Origin: Bradyrhizobium sp. 199
GTDB lineage: Bacteria > Pseudomonadota > Alphaproteobacteria > Rhizobiales > Xanthobacteraceae
Direction: 5' to 3'
DNA: 64,000 bases
NCBI RefSeq assembly: GCF_023073355.1
Contig: NZ_JADPJI010000005.1
Coordinates: 1,426,001 to 1,490,000 of the forward strand
A program made the translations under genes and the position numbers. Positions within the stretch are counted from its first letter, which is position 1; each line of letters starts with the position of its first letter. Positions 26,087 through 34,555 of this stretch are shown piece by piece. The notes beneath the pieces are model-generated. The model saw nothing but the letters and a program-made list of their open reading frames with translations, had not been told where the DNA came from and did no database searches.

Positions 26087-27693
26087 ACCAGATCACTCCT
26101 CCGCCCAGGCTCGACATCATCCCAGCCAGCGCACCGTTTTCCGACGCGCAGCGCTCCTGGCTGAACGGCTTCTTCGCCGGGCTGCTGTCGCCCGACGCCG
26201 CCGCGCCGCTGTCGGCAGAGCAGGGCGCCGCCGTCATGCAAGGTGCTGCCGGCGACGGTGACGACGGCGAAGCGCCCTGGCATGACCAGACCATGCCGAT
26301 TGCCGATCGGATGAAGCTTGCCGAGGGACGCCCGGTGCGCCGCAAGATGATGGCGGCGATGGCGCAGCAGGATTGCGGCCAGTGCGGCTACAATTGCCAG
26401 GACTATTCGGAGGCGATCGCGAGCCGTAGCGAAGCGCGGCTCAATCTGTGCGTTCCCGGCGGCAAGGAAACCGCGCGGATGCTGAAGTCGCTCTACGAGG
26501 AGCTCGACAAGGCCCCGGCGGCCAAAGCGTCTGACAAGCCGGACGCTCCGGCGCCGGCCGTGACGGTGACGATCGCAGAGCCGGGCCGCTCGCGCGACAA
26601 CCCTGTTGCCGCGACCTTCCTGTCGCGCCGCTTGCTCAACAAGGGGAAGTCAGAGAAGGAAACCTATCACGTCGAATTCGATCTCTCCGAAAGCAAGCTC
26701 GACTACGTCGTCGGCGACTCTTTTGGCGTGTTCGCACGCAACGATGTCGGACTCGTCGACCAGGTCATCGCGCTGCTCGGCGCCTCCCACACCACCAAGG
26801 TCAACGGCAAGACGCTGCGCGAGGTGCTGATCGACGACGTCTCGCTGTCGCCCGCACCCGACACGCTGTTCGAGCTGATCTCCTTCATCACCGGTGGCGC
26901 GGCGCGCGAGAAGGCGCGGGCGCTGGCGCAGGGGGAGGATCCCGATGGCGATGCAGTTACCCTCGACGTGATGGCGGCGCTGCAGAAGTTTTCCGGCACG
27001 CGGCCGCATCCCGAGGCCTTCGTCGAAGCGCTGGAGCCACTCCAGCCGCGGCTCTATTCGATCTCGTCCTCGCATAATGCAACCCCGGGAAAGCTGTCGC
27101 TGACGGTCGATTCCGTGCGCTACGTCGTCGGCAAGCGCAAGCGTCTCGGCGTCGCCTCGACCTTCCTCGGCGAGCGCATCAATGAGGGCGAGAATCTCAA
27201 GGTCTATGTGCAGAAAGCGCATGGCTTCGGCCTGCCGCAGGATCCGAAGACGCCTATCATCATGATCGGTCCCGGCACCGGCATCGCGCCGTTCCGCGCC
27301 TTCCTGCTCGACCGCAAGGCCACCGGCGCCCCCGGCAAGAACTGGCTGTTCTTCGGCCATCAACGCAGCGACTGCGACTTCTTCTACCAGGAAGAGCTCA
27401 ATGCGATGAAGACCTCGGGCCTGCTCACGCGCATGTCGCTGGCCTGGTCGCGCGACGGCGAGAAGAAGTTCTACGTGCAGGACCGAATGCGCGAGGTCGG
27501 ACGCGAGGTCTGGACCTGGCTCGCCGAAGGCGCGCATCTCTACATCTGCGGCGATGCCAAGCGCATGGCCAAGGATGTCGAGCGCGCGTTGGTCGACATC
27601 GTCGCCCAGTTCGGCGCGCGCTCGACCGATGAGGCCGTCAGTTTTGTCGCCGAGCTCAAGAAGACGGGCCGTTTCCAGGCCGACGTGTACTGA
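26083..27693 (+). CDS. CysJ-like NADPH reductase subunit with an N-terminal iron-sulfur module
   Basis: A 536-residue protein. From about residue 180 it is the FAD/NADPH half of CysJ: GDSFGVFARND, RLYSISSS near 325, GPGTGIAPFRAF near 395, CGDAKRMAKDVE, and the terminal ADVY. Where CysJ has an FMN flavodoxin, this has a short domain with Cys98, Cys101, Cys105 and Cys123 (CGQCGYNC then LNLCVPGG), the pattern of the 4Fe-4S domain PF04060. It presumably passes NADPH electrons through FAD and Fe-S to the siroheme subunit encoded just upstream (4-base overlap). Its first 34 residues share a motif with that subunit. Confidence 0.85.
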   Translation: MNQITPPPRLDIIPASAPFSDAQRSWLNGFFAGLLSPDAAAPLSAEQGAAVMQGAAGDGDDGEAPWHDQTMPIADRMKLAEGRPVRRKMMAAMAQQDCGQCGYNCQDYSEAIASRSEARLNLCVPGGKETARMLKSLYEELDKAPAAKASDKPDAPAPAVTVTIAEPGRSRDNPVAATFLSRRLLNKGKSEKETYHVEFDLSESKLDYVVGDSFGVFARNDVGLVDQVIALLGASHTTKVNGKTLREVLIDDVSLSPAPDTLFELISFITGGAAREKARALAQGEDPDGDAVTLDVMAALQKFSGTRPHPEAFVEALEPLQPRLYSISSSHNATPGKLSLTVDSVRYVVGKRKRLGVASTFLGERINEGENLKVYVQKAHGFGLPQDPKTPIIMIGPGTGIAPFRAFLLDRKATGAPGKNWLFFGHQRSDCDFFYQEELNAMKTSGLLTRMSLAWSRDGEKKFYVQDRMREVGREVWTWLAEGAHLYICGDAKRMAKDVERALVDIVAQFGARSTDEAVSFVAELKKTGRFQADVY

Positions 27694-27712
27694 AGCCCGT
27701 CACTCCCCTCGC

Positions 27713-27742
27713 ATCCGAGCCGGTTCCAACTGGCTCGGATTT
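27713..27742 (+). terminator. hairpin after the reductase operon
   Basis: ATCCGAGCC (27713-27721) pairs perfectly with GGCTCGGAT (27732-27740), 20 bases after the stop codon, but only two T follow. It is likely a transcript end or 3' stabiliser. Confidence 0.55.
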
Positions 27743-27896
27743 GAACGAATAAGATTCTCGGAAGCTGCATCCCAAGGGAATTTACGTCTGCGATGCAGCC
27801 ACTTCGCAGAAGGCGCATCGCTATTTCCCCGGCCGTCTTGCCTCCCGTGCTGGTTGATCCTTCATAATCCCGCAAATGGGGCGTTGGAGATCGACC

Positions 27897-28049
27897 ATGC
27901 GCGAACTATCGGCGGAAGCCAGGCTGCACCTTTACGCGCGTGCGCTCTCGCGGCAGACCCGGGCGAGCGTGCATCATGCCGCGATGTACAGCGCGTTTGC
28001 CGTCATCGCTGCCATCGTGTTCGGAACGCTCTCGGTGCATCCGTTCTGA
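27897..28049 (+). CDS. 50-residue single-pass membrane peptide
   Basis: The frame reads MRELSAEARLHLYARALSRQ, then a segment ending AFAVIAAIVFGTLSVHPF, giving a basic amphipathic start and one hydrophobic helix at residues 33-46. GTTGGAGATCG precedes the ATG. Its stop directly abuts the stop of convergent pxpA with no base between. It belongs to a class of tiny membrane proteins of which this window has several. Function unknown. Confidence 0.55.
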   Translation: MRELSAEARLHLYARALSRQTRASVHHAAMYSAFAVIAAIVFGTLSVHPF

Positions 28050-28820
28050 TCACGCCCCGCGCCTGAACGGCGCGACCTCAATCCCCGCAGCTTTCAACGC
28101 CTGACGCAAGTCGCGCGCGATCTCGACTGCGCCGGGCGTATCGCCGTGGATGCACACCGTGTCGGTGCGCATCTTGATGACCTTGCCCGTGACCGAGACC
28201 ACCGCGCCGTCCTGCACCATGCGCACCACGCGGTCGGCGATCACTTTCGCATCGTGCAACACCGCGCCGGGCTTCTTGCGCGAGACGAGATTGCCGTCGT
28301 CCTCATAGGCACGGTCGGCGAACACCTCGTGCACCATCGGAAGGTTGGCCGCTTCGCCGGCCTTCACCAGTTTTGAATTGGCGAGCACGACGAAGATCAG
28401 GCTGGGATCGACCGCCTTGATGCCAGCGGCGATTGCCCTGGCGGTCATGTCGTCCTCGCAGGCGACGTTGGAGAGCGCACCGTGCGCTTTCACATGGGTG
28501 ACCTTGTGGCCGGCGGCGATCGCGATCGCCTGAAGCGCGCCGATCTGGTAGGCGACGAGGTTCTCGATCTCGGAGGCCTTCAGTCCCGCGATCGGATGCC
28601 GGCCGAAGCCGTGGAGGTCGCGGTAGCCGGGATGGGCGCCGACCGAGACGCCGCGCGCCTTCGCCAGTTCCACCGTCCGGCGCATGATGTCGGGGTCGCC
28701 GGCATGGAAGCCGCAGGCGACGTTGACCGAGCTTGCCAGCTCGATCATCGCGGCGTCGTTGCCCATCTCCCACGCGCCAAAACCTTCGCCGAGGTCGCAA
28801 TTGAGGTCAACAGTCTTCAT
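28050..28820 (-). CDS. pxpA: 5-oxoprolinase subunit PxpA (LamB/YcsF family)
   Basis: A 256-residue LamB/YcsF protein with the family start [19 protein letters not shown] and the HAPG-like block [18 protein letters not shown]; the [11 protein letters not shown] block lies near the C-terminus. PxpA with PxpB and PxpC hydrolyses 5-oxoproline to glutamate at the cost of ATP. Third gene of the pxpB-pxpC-pxpA set, 33 bases after pxpC. Confidence 0.93.
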   Translation of the reverse strand: MKTVDLNCDLGEGFGAWEMGNDAAMIELASSVNVACGFHAGDPDIMRRTVELAKARGVSVGAHPGYRDLHGFGRHPIAGLKASEIENLVAYQIGALQAIAIAAGHKVTHVKAHGALSNVACEDDMTARAIAAGIKAVDPSLIFVVLANSKLVKAGEAANLPMVHEVFADRAYEDDGNLVSRKKPGAVLHDAKVIADRVVRMVQDGAVVSVTGKVIKMRTDTVCIHGDTPGAVEIARDLRQALKAAGIEVAPFRRGA

Positions 28821-28853
28821 GGGTGCTCTCCGCCTCTGGTCTTGTTGTTGGAC

Positions 28854-29891
28854 TTAAGGCTCCGCGGTGACCTGCCAGGTCGCCGCGTCGACGGCGCTCA
28901 CCGCGTAGCCCGCAACGTTGGCATCGCTGAGCGCCTCGATATTGAGCGCGACGCTGTCGGAAGAGCGCAAGCGATCGGACAGGGTCCGGATCAGTTGCGC
29001 GAATTTCTTCGCCTCGTCCTGCGCCTCGGCCATGCTGACGGCCTTGAAGCGGAACGCCGTTCCAGCCGAGGTCTGCGCGAGGCGGCCGACATCGGCCGTG
29101 ATCACGGTCGCGATCTTCGGATAACCGCCGGAGGTGCCGCGATCCATCATCAGAGCGATCGGCGCGCCGTTGCCGGGCACCTGGATGCTGCCGTTGACGG
29201 TGCCGTCGGAGACGATGTTGTGGCCGTGCAGATGCTTGATGGCCGGGCCCTCGAGCCGGTAGCCCATGCGATCGGAGGTCGCCGAAATCTTCCACTCGCT
29301 TCCTAAGAACAGCGCCTTGTTGGCATCGTCGAATTCATCATCTTGCGGACCGAGCAGAACCCGGATCGGGCCGTTCACCGGTTTGGGCAGTTCGATCCGC
29401 AGCTCCGGTGCGCCGCTCGCGGCGTCGACGCTGAATTCGTCGCCGGCCTGGAGCGGGCGCGGGTAGGGGCTGCCAAGGCCCGCGCGGGCATTGACCGCGA
29501 GACTGCCGAACACCGGCTCGCCCTTGATGGCGCCTTCGATCGCCAGATAGGTGAAGGCGCCGCCGCGGGCAAAGCCCAGCGTCAGCGTCTCGCCGTCCTT
29601 CAGCGTCACCGAATTGTCCATGGCGAGGGGGCTTCCGGCGACGTCCGCATTGCGCGGCGCGCCTGAAATTGCGACGCGCACGGCGCCGTCGCGCGCGGTG
29701 AAAGAGGCGCCGAACGGGCCGATCTCGACGGCGGCCGCGAACGGCTCGTTGCCGACCAGCGTATTCGCCGCAGCCAGTGACAGCTGGTCCATCGCCCCGC
29801 TCACCGTCAGGCCATAGCGCTGCGCGCCGAGGCGCCCGCCATCCTGGACGGAGCTTGCAGGGCCGATGCTGGCGATGACGAGCCGGCTCAT
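28854..29891 (-). CDS. pxpC: 5-oxoprolinase subunit PxpC (KipA family)
   Basis: A 345-residue biotin-dependent carboxyltransferase-like protein (KipA/PxpC): the start LVIASIGPASSVQDGGRLGAQRYGL, SGAMDQLSLAAANTLVGN, and DRGTSGGYPKIATVI late in the chain. It joins PxpB to form the ATP-using half of 5-oxoprolinase. It overlaps pxpB by four bases. Confidence 0.92.
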   Translation of the reverse strand: MSRLVIASIGPASSVQDGGRLGAQRYGLTVSGAMDQLSLAAANTLVGNEPFAAAVEIGPFGASFTARDGAVRVAISGAPRNADVAGSPLAMDNSVTLKDGETLTLGFARGGAFTYLAIEGAIKGEPVFGSLAVNARAGLGSPYPRPLQAGDEFSVDAASGAPELRIELPKPVNGPIRVLLGPQDDEFDDANKALFLGSEWKISATSDRMGYRLEGPAIKHLHGHNIVSDGTVNGSIQVPGNGAPIALMMDRGTSGGYPKIATVITADVGRLAQTSAGTAFRFKAVSMAEAQDEAKKFAQLIRTLSDRLRSSDSVALNIEALSDANVAGYAVSAVDAATWQVTAEP

Positions 29892-30619
29892 GCGACCACC
29901 TGCTCGGCGATGATCTCGCCGGCTTCCGCCGCGCGGTCCTGCTCCTCGAAGGTCTTGTGGTCGATGGCGAAGAACGTCACGCGATCACCGGGCTCGGTGA
30001 GGAAGGTCGGGTTGCGATGGAGCTGATAGGTTCTGACAGGCGTGCGGCCGAGCAGGTGCCAGCCGCTCGGGGCGGCGAGGCACTGGATGCCGGCCTGGAT
30101 GCCGCCGATCGAGATCGTGCCGGCAGGCGTCAGCAGCCGCGGATTTTGCCGCCGCGACATGTGCAGGGATTTGTCGAGGCCACTGAGATAGGACCAGCCC
30201 GGCGTGAAGCCGATCATGGCGACCTTGTAGTCGCCGCCAATGTGCCGGGCGACGATGTCGTCGGGCGTGGTGCCGAGCGCCTTGGCGACGTCCTCCAGAT
30301 CGACGCCGTGCTCGCCGCCATAGGCGACGGGAATGCGCCAGCGGCGCGCCTTGGTCACCGGCGGCAGCGGGCGGGTGGCGATCGGGAGGATCTTTTCGCC
30401 GAGGGCGGCGAAACCGATCTTGCCGGGATCGTAATGCACCAGCAGCGAGCGATAGGTCGGCACGGTCTCGGTGATGCCGTCGATGGGGCTTGCCGCGAGC
30501 GCCTTGTCCAGCGCCAGCACGCGCTGGTTGGCTGCGTCATCGATCGTGCGGCTGAACTCGACCGTGACGGCGCTGTCGCCACTGGGCAGAAGGCGGGGCG
30601 GGGGAAGCGTCGCGGCCAT
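29888..30619 (-). CDS. pxpB: 5-oxoprolinase subunit PxpB (KipI family)
   Basis: About 243 residues from MAATLPPPRLL at 30619; the longer frame to 30712 adds a non-family N-terminus. KipI/PxpB landmarks are LPSGDSAVTVEFSRTID, RSLLVHYDP, IPVAYGGEHGVDLEDVAKALG and GFTPGWSYLSGLD, plus the GWHLLGRTPV block. First gene of the set, divergent from the RraA-like gene. Confidence 0.92.
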   Translation of the reverse strand: MAATLPPPRLLPSGDSAVTVEFSRTIDDAANQRVLALDKALAASPIDGITETVPTYRSLLVHYDPGKIGFAALGEKILPIATRPLPPVTKARRWRIPVAYGGEHGVDLEDVAKALGTTPDDIVARHIGGDYKVAMIGFTPGWSYLSGLDKSLHMSRRQNPRLLTPAGTISIGGIQAGIQCLAAPSGWHLLGRTPVRTYQLHRNPTFLTEPGDRVTFFAIDHKTFEEQDRAAEAGEIIAEQVVA

Positions 30620-30868
30620 GAGCTGTCGAAGAGCTGTCGAAATCGGGAATGCGGTCCCCAACGTGAGAGTTCCGCTTGGTCCTGCTTCGCGTAAATGCGC
30701 CCGCAAGTCCAATAAATTAATGCAACGGGGCGCGATAAGACCTTGTTATCGCGTCGCATAACGGCTCAGCCGCCCTGCGTTATTGGTGGGCTCTTGGCCC
30801 TTGACGCAAGAGCTGCGGCTCGCAAGATGCGCGCGTTCTTTCCCGCACCTTGGAGCTCGTTGTCGTCC

Positions 30869-31567
30869 ATGTCGCTGTCCCCCGAAGCCCGCAAGACCCT
30901 CGCCGGCATCACCACCGCCACCATCACCACGGTCCTGCTGAAGAAGGGCCTGCGCAATGTGTGGATGCGGGGCGCGCGGCCGCTGCGCCCGGGCCTGCCG
31001 CGCCTGGTGGGACCGGCCTTCACGCTGCGCTTCGTGCCGGCACGCGAGGATCTGGCGACGCCGGAATCCTGGTCGTCCCCGATCTCGACCCGCACCGCGA
31101 TCGAGGCGATGCCGGACGGATGCATCGCGGTGGTCGATGCCATGGGCATCACCGATGCCGGCATTTTCGGCGACATTCTCTGCGCCCGCATGATGAAGCG
31201 CGGCGTCACCGCGCTCGTCACCGACGGCGTCGTGCGCGATGTCGAGGGCGTGCTCGGCACCAATTTGCCGGTGTGGTGCGACGGCTATGCCGCGCCGCCT
31301 TCCGTTGCCGGCCTGACCTTCGTCGGCTGGGGCGAGCCGATCGGCTGCGGCGGCGTTGCGGTGTTCCCGAACGACATCGTGGTCGCCGACCAGGACGGCT
31401 GCGTCCTGATCCCGCAGGCGATGCTCGATCACGTCCTCAACGAGGGCGTCGAGCAGGAGCGCATGGAAGCCTGGATCGTCAACGAGGTGAACAACGGTGC
31501 GGTGCTGCCGGGCCTTTATCCCATGAACGCCGAGACCAAGGCGCGCTACGCCGCCAGCAAGAAGTAA
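30869..31567 (+). CDS. RraA-family protein (aldolase/demethylmenaquinone methyltransferase-like)
   Basis: About 232 residues from MSLSPEARKTLAG at 30869; the frame is open 42 codons further up. It shows the RraA fold: ITTATITTVLLKKGLRNVWM, the GDIL and TDGVVRDVEG loop with the Asp and Arg used for metal and substrate in class II aldolases, and VFPNDIVVADQDGCVLIP. Relatives include RNase E inhibitor RraA and 4-hydroxy-4-methyl-2-oxoglutarate (HMG/CHA) aldolases. The presence of the TDGxxRD catalytic pair favours the aldolase-type reading. It is 15 bases upstream of a cupin gene. Confidence 0.85.
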   Translation: MSLSPEARKTLAGITTATITTVLLKKGLRNVWMRGARPLRPGLPRLVGPAFTLRFVPAREDLATPESWSSPISTRTAIEAMPDGCIAVVDAMGITDAGIFGDILCARMMKRGVTALVTDGVVRDVEGVLGTNLPVWCDGYAAPPSVAGLTFVGWGEPIGCGGVAVFPNDIVVADQDGCVLIPQAMLDHVLNEGVEQERMEAWIVNEVNNGAVLPGLYPMNAETKARYAASKK

Positions 31568-31582
31568 CAGGAGCGAGGACCC

Positions 31583-31987
31583 ATGGAGATCACTGTTGCA
31601 GGCACGCGGCCGACCCGCCGCGCGCCCAAGGAAAACTTCACCGGCACCGTGTGGCAGGACCCTGTCATCATGGCGCCCGCGCCGGCACGGCTGAACTGTT
31701 CGCGCGTTGCCTTCGAACCGGGCGCGCGCACCAACTGGCATCACCATCCGCTCGGGCAAACGCTCTATGTCATCTCCGGCGTCGGGCGTGTGCAGACCAA
31801 GGGCGGTCCTGTCAGGGAGATCCGTCCCGGCGACACGGTTTGGATTCCGCCGGGCGAGCTGCACTGGCACGGGGCATCGCCGACCAACGGCATGTGTCAC
31901 ATCGCCATGCAGGAAGCGCTCGACGGCGTCTACTCGACCTGGCTGGAGCCGGTCACTGACGCGGAATATGGGGCGGCGTTGGGCTAG
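31583..31987 (+). CDS. small cupin-domain protein
   Basis: A 134-residue single cupin. The first motif is visible as PGARTNWHHHPLGQTLYVISG and the second as RPGDTVWIPPGELHWHGA, with metal-binding histidines and a glutamate position replaced by Q. Length and motifs match small metal-binding cupins of the quercetinase/decarboxylase type. GGAGCGAGG precedes the ATG. Probably in an operon with the RraA-like gene. Substrate unknown. Confidence 0.85.
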   Translation: MEITVAGTRPTRRAPKENFTGTVWQDPVIMAPAPARLNCSRVAFEPGARTNWHHHPLGQTLYVISGVGRVQTKGGPVREIRPGDTVWIPPGELHWHGASPTNGMCHIAMQEALDGVYSTWLEPVTDAEYGAALG

Positions 31988-31996
31988 CTTCTCGCG

Positions 31997-32043
31997 TCCC
32001 GGACAAGACGCATCGCCCAAGGCGATGCGTCGCCGATCCGGGA
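31997..32043. repeat. REP-like palindrome at a convergent end
   Basis: Outer TCCCGGA/TCCGGGA and inner 11-bp GACGCATCGCC/GGCGATGCGTC arms around a CAA loop. It lies between the cupin gene and the convergent exported-protein gene and could end both transcripts. This is another version of the dispersed palindrome family. Confidence 0.75.
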
Positions 32044-32051
32044 TGCAAGCC

Positions 32052-32402
32052 CTACATCCGCTCCGCCGTCCACGTTCCCGTGCACAGGGGGCCGCGCCAG
32101 GTGCCGGAGCCCGAGGTGCCGCTGAGCCGTCCGAAGCCGACGGCTCGCTTGATGCCGGTGCTCAAGGTGACGTTGATGCTGCCGGCGTCCGCCACGCGGC
32201 CTGACGCCGTCACCATTGCGCTGCTCGAAGCGATCTGCCCGTTGTTGATGCCAATCGCCACCGTCGAGCCGTTACCGCAGGTCTCGCTCGACGACGAGAT
32301 ACGGACATTCCATGCGCCATCGAAAGTGCTGGCGCTGGCCTGTGCGGCCGGCAACGCGATGACGATGATTGTGGCGAAGAGAGCCTTGCGAAATCCGTTC
32401 AT
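32052..32402 (-). CDS. small exported Ser/Gly-rich hypothetical protein
   Basis: About 116 residues from MNGFRKALFATIIVIALP at 32402, with a signal peptide ending ASA. The mature part has alternating beta-like strands with FDGAWNVRISSSSETCGNG and a C-terminal SGSGTWRGPLCTGTWTAER, and two cysteines likely paired. It is the kind of small secreted beta protein common in Bradyrhizobium, of unknown role. The upstream extension to 32510 is Arg-rich and unlikely. Confidence 0.75.
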   Translation of the reverse strand: MNGFRKALFATIIVIALPAAQASASTFDGAWNVRISSSSETCGNGSTVAIGINNGQIASSSAMVTASGRVADAGSINVTLSTGIKRAVGFGRLSGTSGSGTWRGPLCTGTWTAERM

Positions 32403-32530
32403 GACACGCCCCTTGGGTTGAACATGCGGAGATCGTAGCGTAGGCGCGGAACCGGCGATGTGAGGGCTGTCACGCGCGCGACGGGCTCTGTGACCTCGCG
32501 CACGTCGCAATCGATTTGACGGGCAACAGC

Positions 32531-32555
32531 AAAGGGCCCGCGCTGCGGGCCCTTT
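32531..32555 (-). terminator. hairpin after the DUF2147 gene
   Basis: An 11-bp perfect stem, AAAGGGCCCGC/GCGGGCCCTTT, with a 3-base loop, 26 bases downstream of the DUF2147 gene stop (minus strand). The U-rich tail is short. Confidence 0.7.
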
Positions 32556-32580
32556 GTGTCGGTCAGAGTGCGCCCAGAGG

Positions 32581-33456
32581 TCAGTTCACGCGCGTCCAGG
32601 TCTGCCCGCCGCAGAACATACCGCCGAAGGCGCAACCCTGCACGCGCAGGCGGTCGGTGCCCTTCATTGCGATCGTCGAATCGTAGGTCGAGCCGGAGTT
32701 CGGATCGAGGATGCGGCCGGACCATTTCTGGTCCTTGCTCGGCTTCATGTTGATGAGCACCTGCTCGCCATTCTGGTTCGATTTGCCGTCGACTGAATAG
32801 CCGCAAAGATTCGTGCCGCATTGTTCGATGCGGACCTTGCCTTCCTTCTCCTCGGTAAGCCAGACGCCGAGCGGCGAATTGAGATCGCGCGTGGGCGCGG
32901 CTGCGGCAACCGGCGGCGCGACGGCGGCGGCCTGAACCGGGGCAGGGGCCGGCGCGGGCGGCGGAGGCGGGGCGGCCGGAGGTGCCGCCGCCACTGTCGG
33001 GGCTGGCGGCGGGGCTGCCGCGGCGGGAGCTGGCTGCTGCTCGACTGGCGCAGCGGCCGGAGGGGGTGCGGGCGGCGGCAGGACGGCTGGGCTGGCCGGC
33101 GCATTGCTGGCGGTCGCGGCCGGAGGCGGAGCCGGCGGTGGTGCTGCGGCAGCGGGTGCAGGTGCGGGAGGCGCTGCGGCGGCGGGCGGCGGGACAGTCG
33201 GGGCGGGAGCCGCAGGCGCGGCCGGCGTTTGTGGCTCGACGGTGGCTTGCTGCGGAGCCTGCTGGACCGGGGTCGCCTCGTTCTTCTTGGCCTTCTTCGC
33301 CTTGCCCTGGCCGGTGTTGTCGTACACGCCGGGAATCTGCACCGTGCCGCGATCGGGATCGATGCGGATGGTGCGCCCGCCATATTCGAACGTGTACTGC
33401 GCTTGCGCAGCGGTGCTTGCCAAAAGGAATGCGGCCGTGGCCAACAGCTTCCTCAT
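32581..33456 (-). CDS. exported protein with Pro/Ala linker and DUF2147 domain
   Basis: About 291 residues from MRKLLATAAFLLASTAAQAQ at 33456, a clear signal peptide. Residues 15-65 form a small beta region ending in a Lys cluster. A low-complexity Pro/Ala stretch of roughly 130 residues follows, then a C-terminal DUF2147 domain (LGVWLTEEKEGKVRIEQCG, WSGRILDPNSGSTYDSTIA, LRVQGCAFGGMFCGGQTW). DUF2147 proteins are periplasmic or outer-membrane beta proteins of unknown role. The linker could span peptidoglycan. A CRP/FNR-like palindrome lies 62 bases upstream. Confidence 0.85.
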   Translation of the reverse strand: MRKLLATAAFLLASTAAQAQYTFEYGGRTIRIDPDRGTVQIPGVYDNTGQGKAKKAKKNEATPVQQAPQQATVEPQTPAAPAAPAPTVPPPAAAAPPAPAPAAAAPPPAPPPAATASNAPASPAVLPPPAPPPAAAPVEQQPAPAAAAPPPAPTVAAAPPAAPPPPPAPAPAPVQAAAVAPPVAAAAPTRDLNSPLGVWLTEEKEGKVRIEQCGTNLCGYSVDGKSNQNGEQVLINMKPSKDQKWSGRILDPNSGSTYDSTIAMKGTDRLRVQGCAFGGMFCGGQTWTRVN

Positions 33457-33517
33457 TTCGGTCTCCTGAACAGGTGGTCCCCGCACCGACGCTTACGCGC
33501 CGGCTGCATTCCAAAAC

Positions 33518-33531
33518 GTGATCTAGATCAC
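33518..33531. promoter_or_regulatory. CRP/FNR-type palindrome
   Basis: GTGATCTAGATCAC is a perfect 14-bp palindrome. Its halves fit the CRP core GTGA-N6-TCAC and also TGAT-N4-ATCA of the FNR/FixK family (FixK prefers TTGAT-N4-ATCAA). It lies 62 bases before the DUF2147 gene ATG, a suitable place for an activator. Confidence 0.55.
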
Positions 33532-33661
33532 TGTCTCGGTATGAGTCGCCGTCCCGCTGTTCCGGGTTCAATAGGCTAGGAGCCGGTCCAAAGTTTGGCA
33601 GAGACAGGCGACAGGAGGGCACGGGCTGGCGCGCCGTGCCCAGGGAACGCCCGACGAGGAT

Positions 33662-34453
33662 CTAGTCGAACCAGGCGGCGTAGATCTTCTTGTAACTGCC
33701 GTCTTCCATGGAAATGTGCAGCCATTGATCGACGAAGGCCTTCAGTGCCATGTCGCGCTGGAGCCAATAGGCCTTCTCGGAGAAATCGAACGGTTTTTCG
33801 GGATGCACGGCGCAGAGCACGCCCGCGTGCTGCTTCTGCTGGTAGCGCGTCTCGGAGGCGTCCGTCATCATCAGATCGGCATTACCTTTTGCGATCTCCT
33901 CGAAGATCACGGTGTTATCGGGGAAGACCGTGATGTCGGCATCCCTGATGTTGGCACGCGCGAAGCGCTCGTTGGTGCCGCCGGGATTGACGATGACGCG
34001 GGTGCCCTTCTTGTCGATGTCGGCGATGCTCTGGTACTTGCCGACGTCGGCGCAACGCGCGATCGGCGTCTTGCCCTCGCGCATGATCGGCGTCGAGAAG
34101 AAGCCCTTCTTCTGCCTGTCGAGCGTCACCGAGACGCCGCCCATCGCGACATCGAACTGGTCGGCCTCGAAATCCGTCATCAGCTTCGGCCAGGCCGTCG
34201 CGACGAACTCGACCTTGACGCCGAGCGCCTTGCCGAGCGCCTGCGCCATGTCGACATCGAAGCCGCTGAACTGCTGCGTCGACTTGTCCAGATAGGTAAA
34301 GGGCTTGTAGTCGCCAGTCATGCCGACGCGCAACGTGCCGCGCTTGACGATCTCGTCGAGCCGCGAGGGCGCCTGCTGCGCGTGAGCCGAAAGGTTTGCC
34401 AGCAACGCCACCGCAAAAGCCGCCAAGATTCGAACAGCCATTCGAACGATCAT
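33662..34453 (-). CDS. PheC-like periplasmic cyclohexadienyl dehydratase (binding-protein fold)
   Basis: About 263 residues from MIVRMAVRIL at 34453, with a signal peptide ending AHAQ. It has the family-3 binding-protein fold, but its wording follows periplasmic PheC enzymes of Pseudomonas: SRLDEIVKRGTLRVGMTGDYKPF, GFDVDMAQALG, IVNPGGTNERFARANI, ADLMMTDASE, CAVHPEKPFDFSEKAYW. PheC converts prephenate or arogenate to phenylpyruvate or phenylalanine. No permease or ATPase is adjacent. An amino-acid binding protein is the alternative reading. Confidence 0.75.
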   Translation of the reverse strand: MIVRMAVRILAAFAVALLANLSAHAQQAPSRLDEIVKRGTLRVGMTGDYKPFTYLDKSTQQFSGFDVDMAQALGKALGVKVEFVATAWPKLMTDFEADQFDVAMGGVSVTLDRQKKGFFSTPIMREGKTPIARCADVGKYQSIADIDKKGTRVIVNPGGTNERFARANIRDADITVFPDNTVIFEEIAKGNADLMMTDASETRYQQKQHAGVLCAVHPEKPFDFSEKAYWLQRDMALKAFVDQWLHISMEDGSYKKIYAAWFD

Positions 34454-34555
34454 CTCTTCTCCACCCCTGCGCGAACTGTCATTGTGCAGCGCTTGAGGCG
34501 TGGATTTAGACCAGATGCGAGCGCCTGGCGAGGCGGAATTGAAAGGAATCTCGAA

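Noticed and set aside
32821..33579. Gly/Arg-rich plus-strand frame (PE-PGRS-like)
   Set aside because: Reverse reading of the Pro/Ala linker of the DUF2147 gene.
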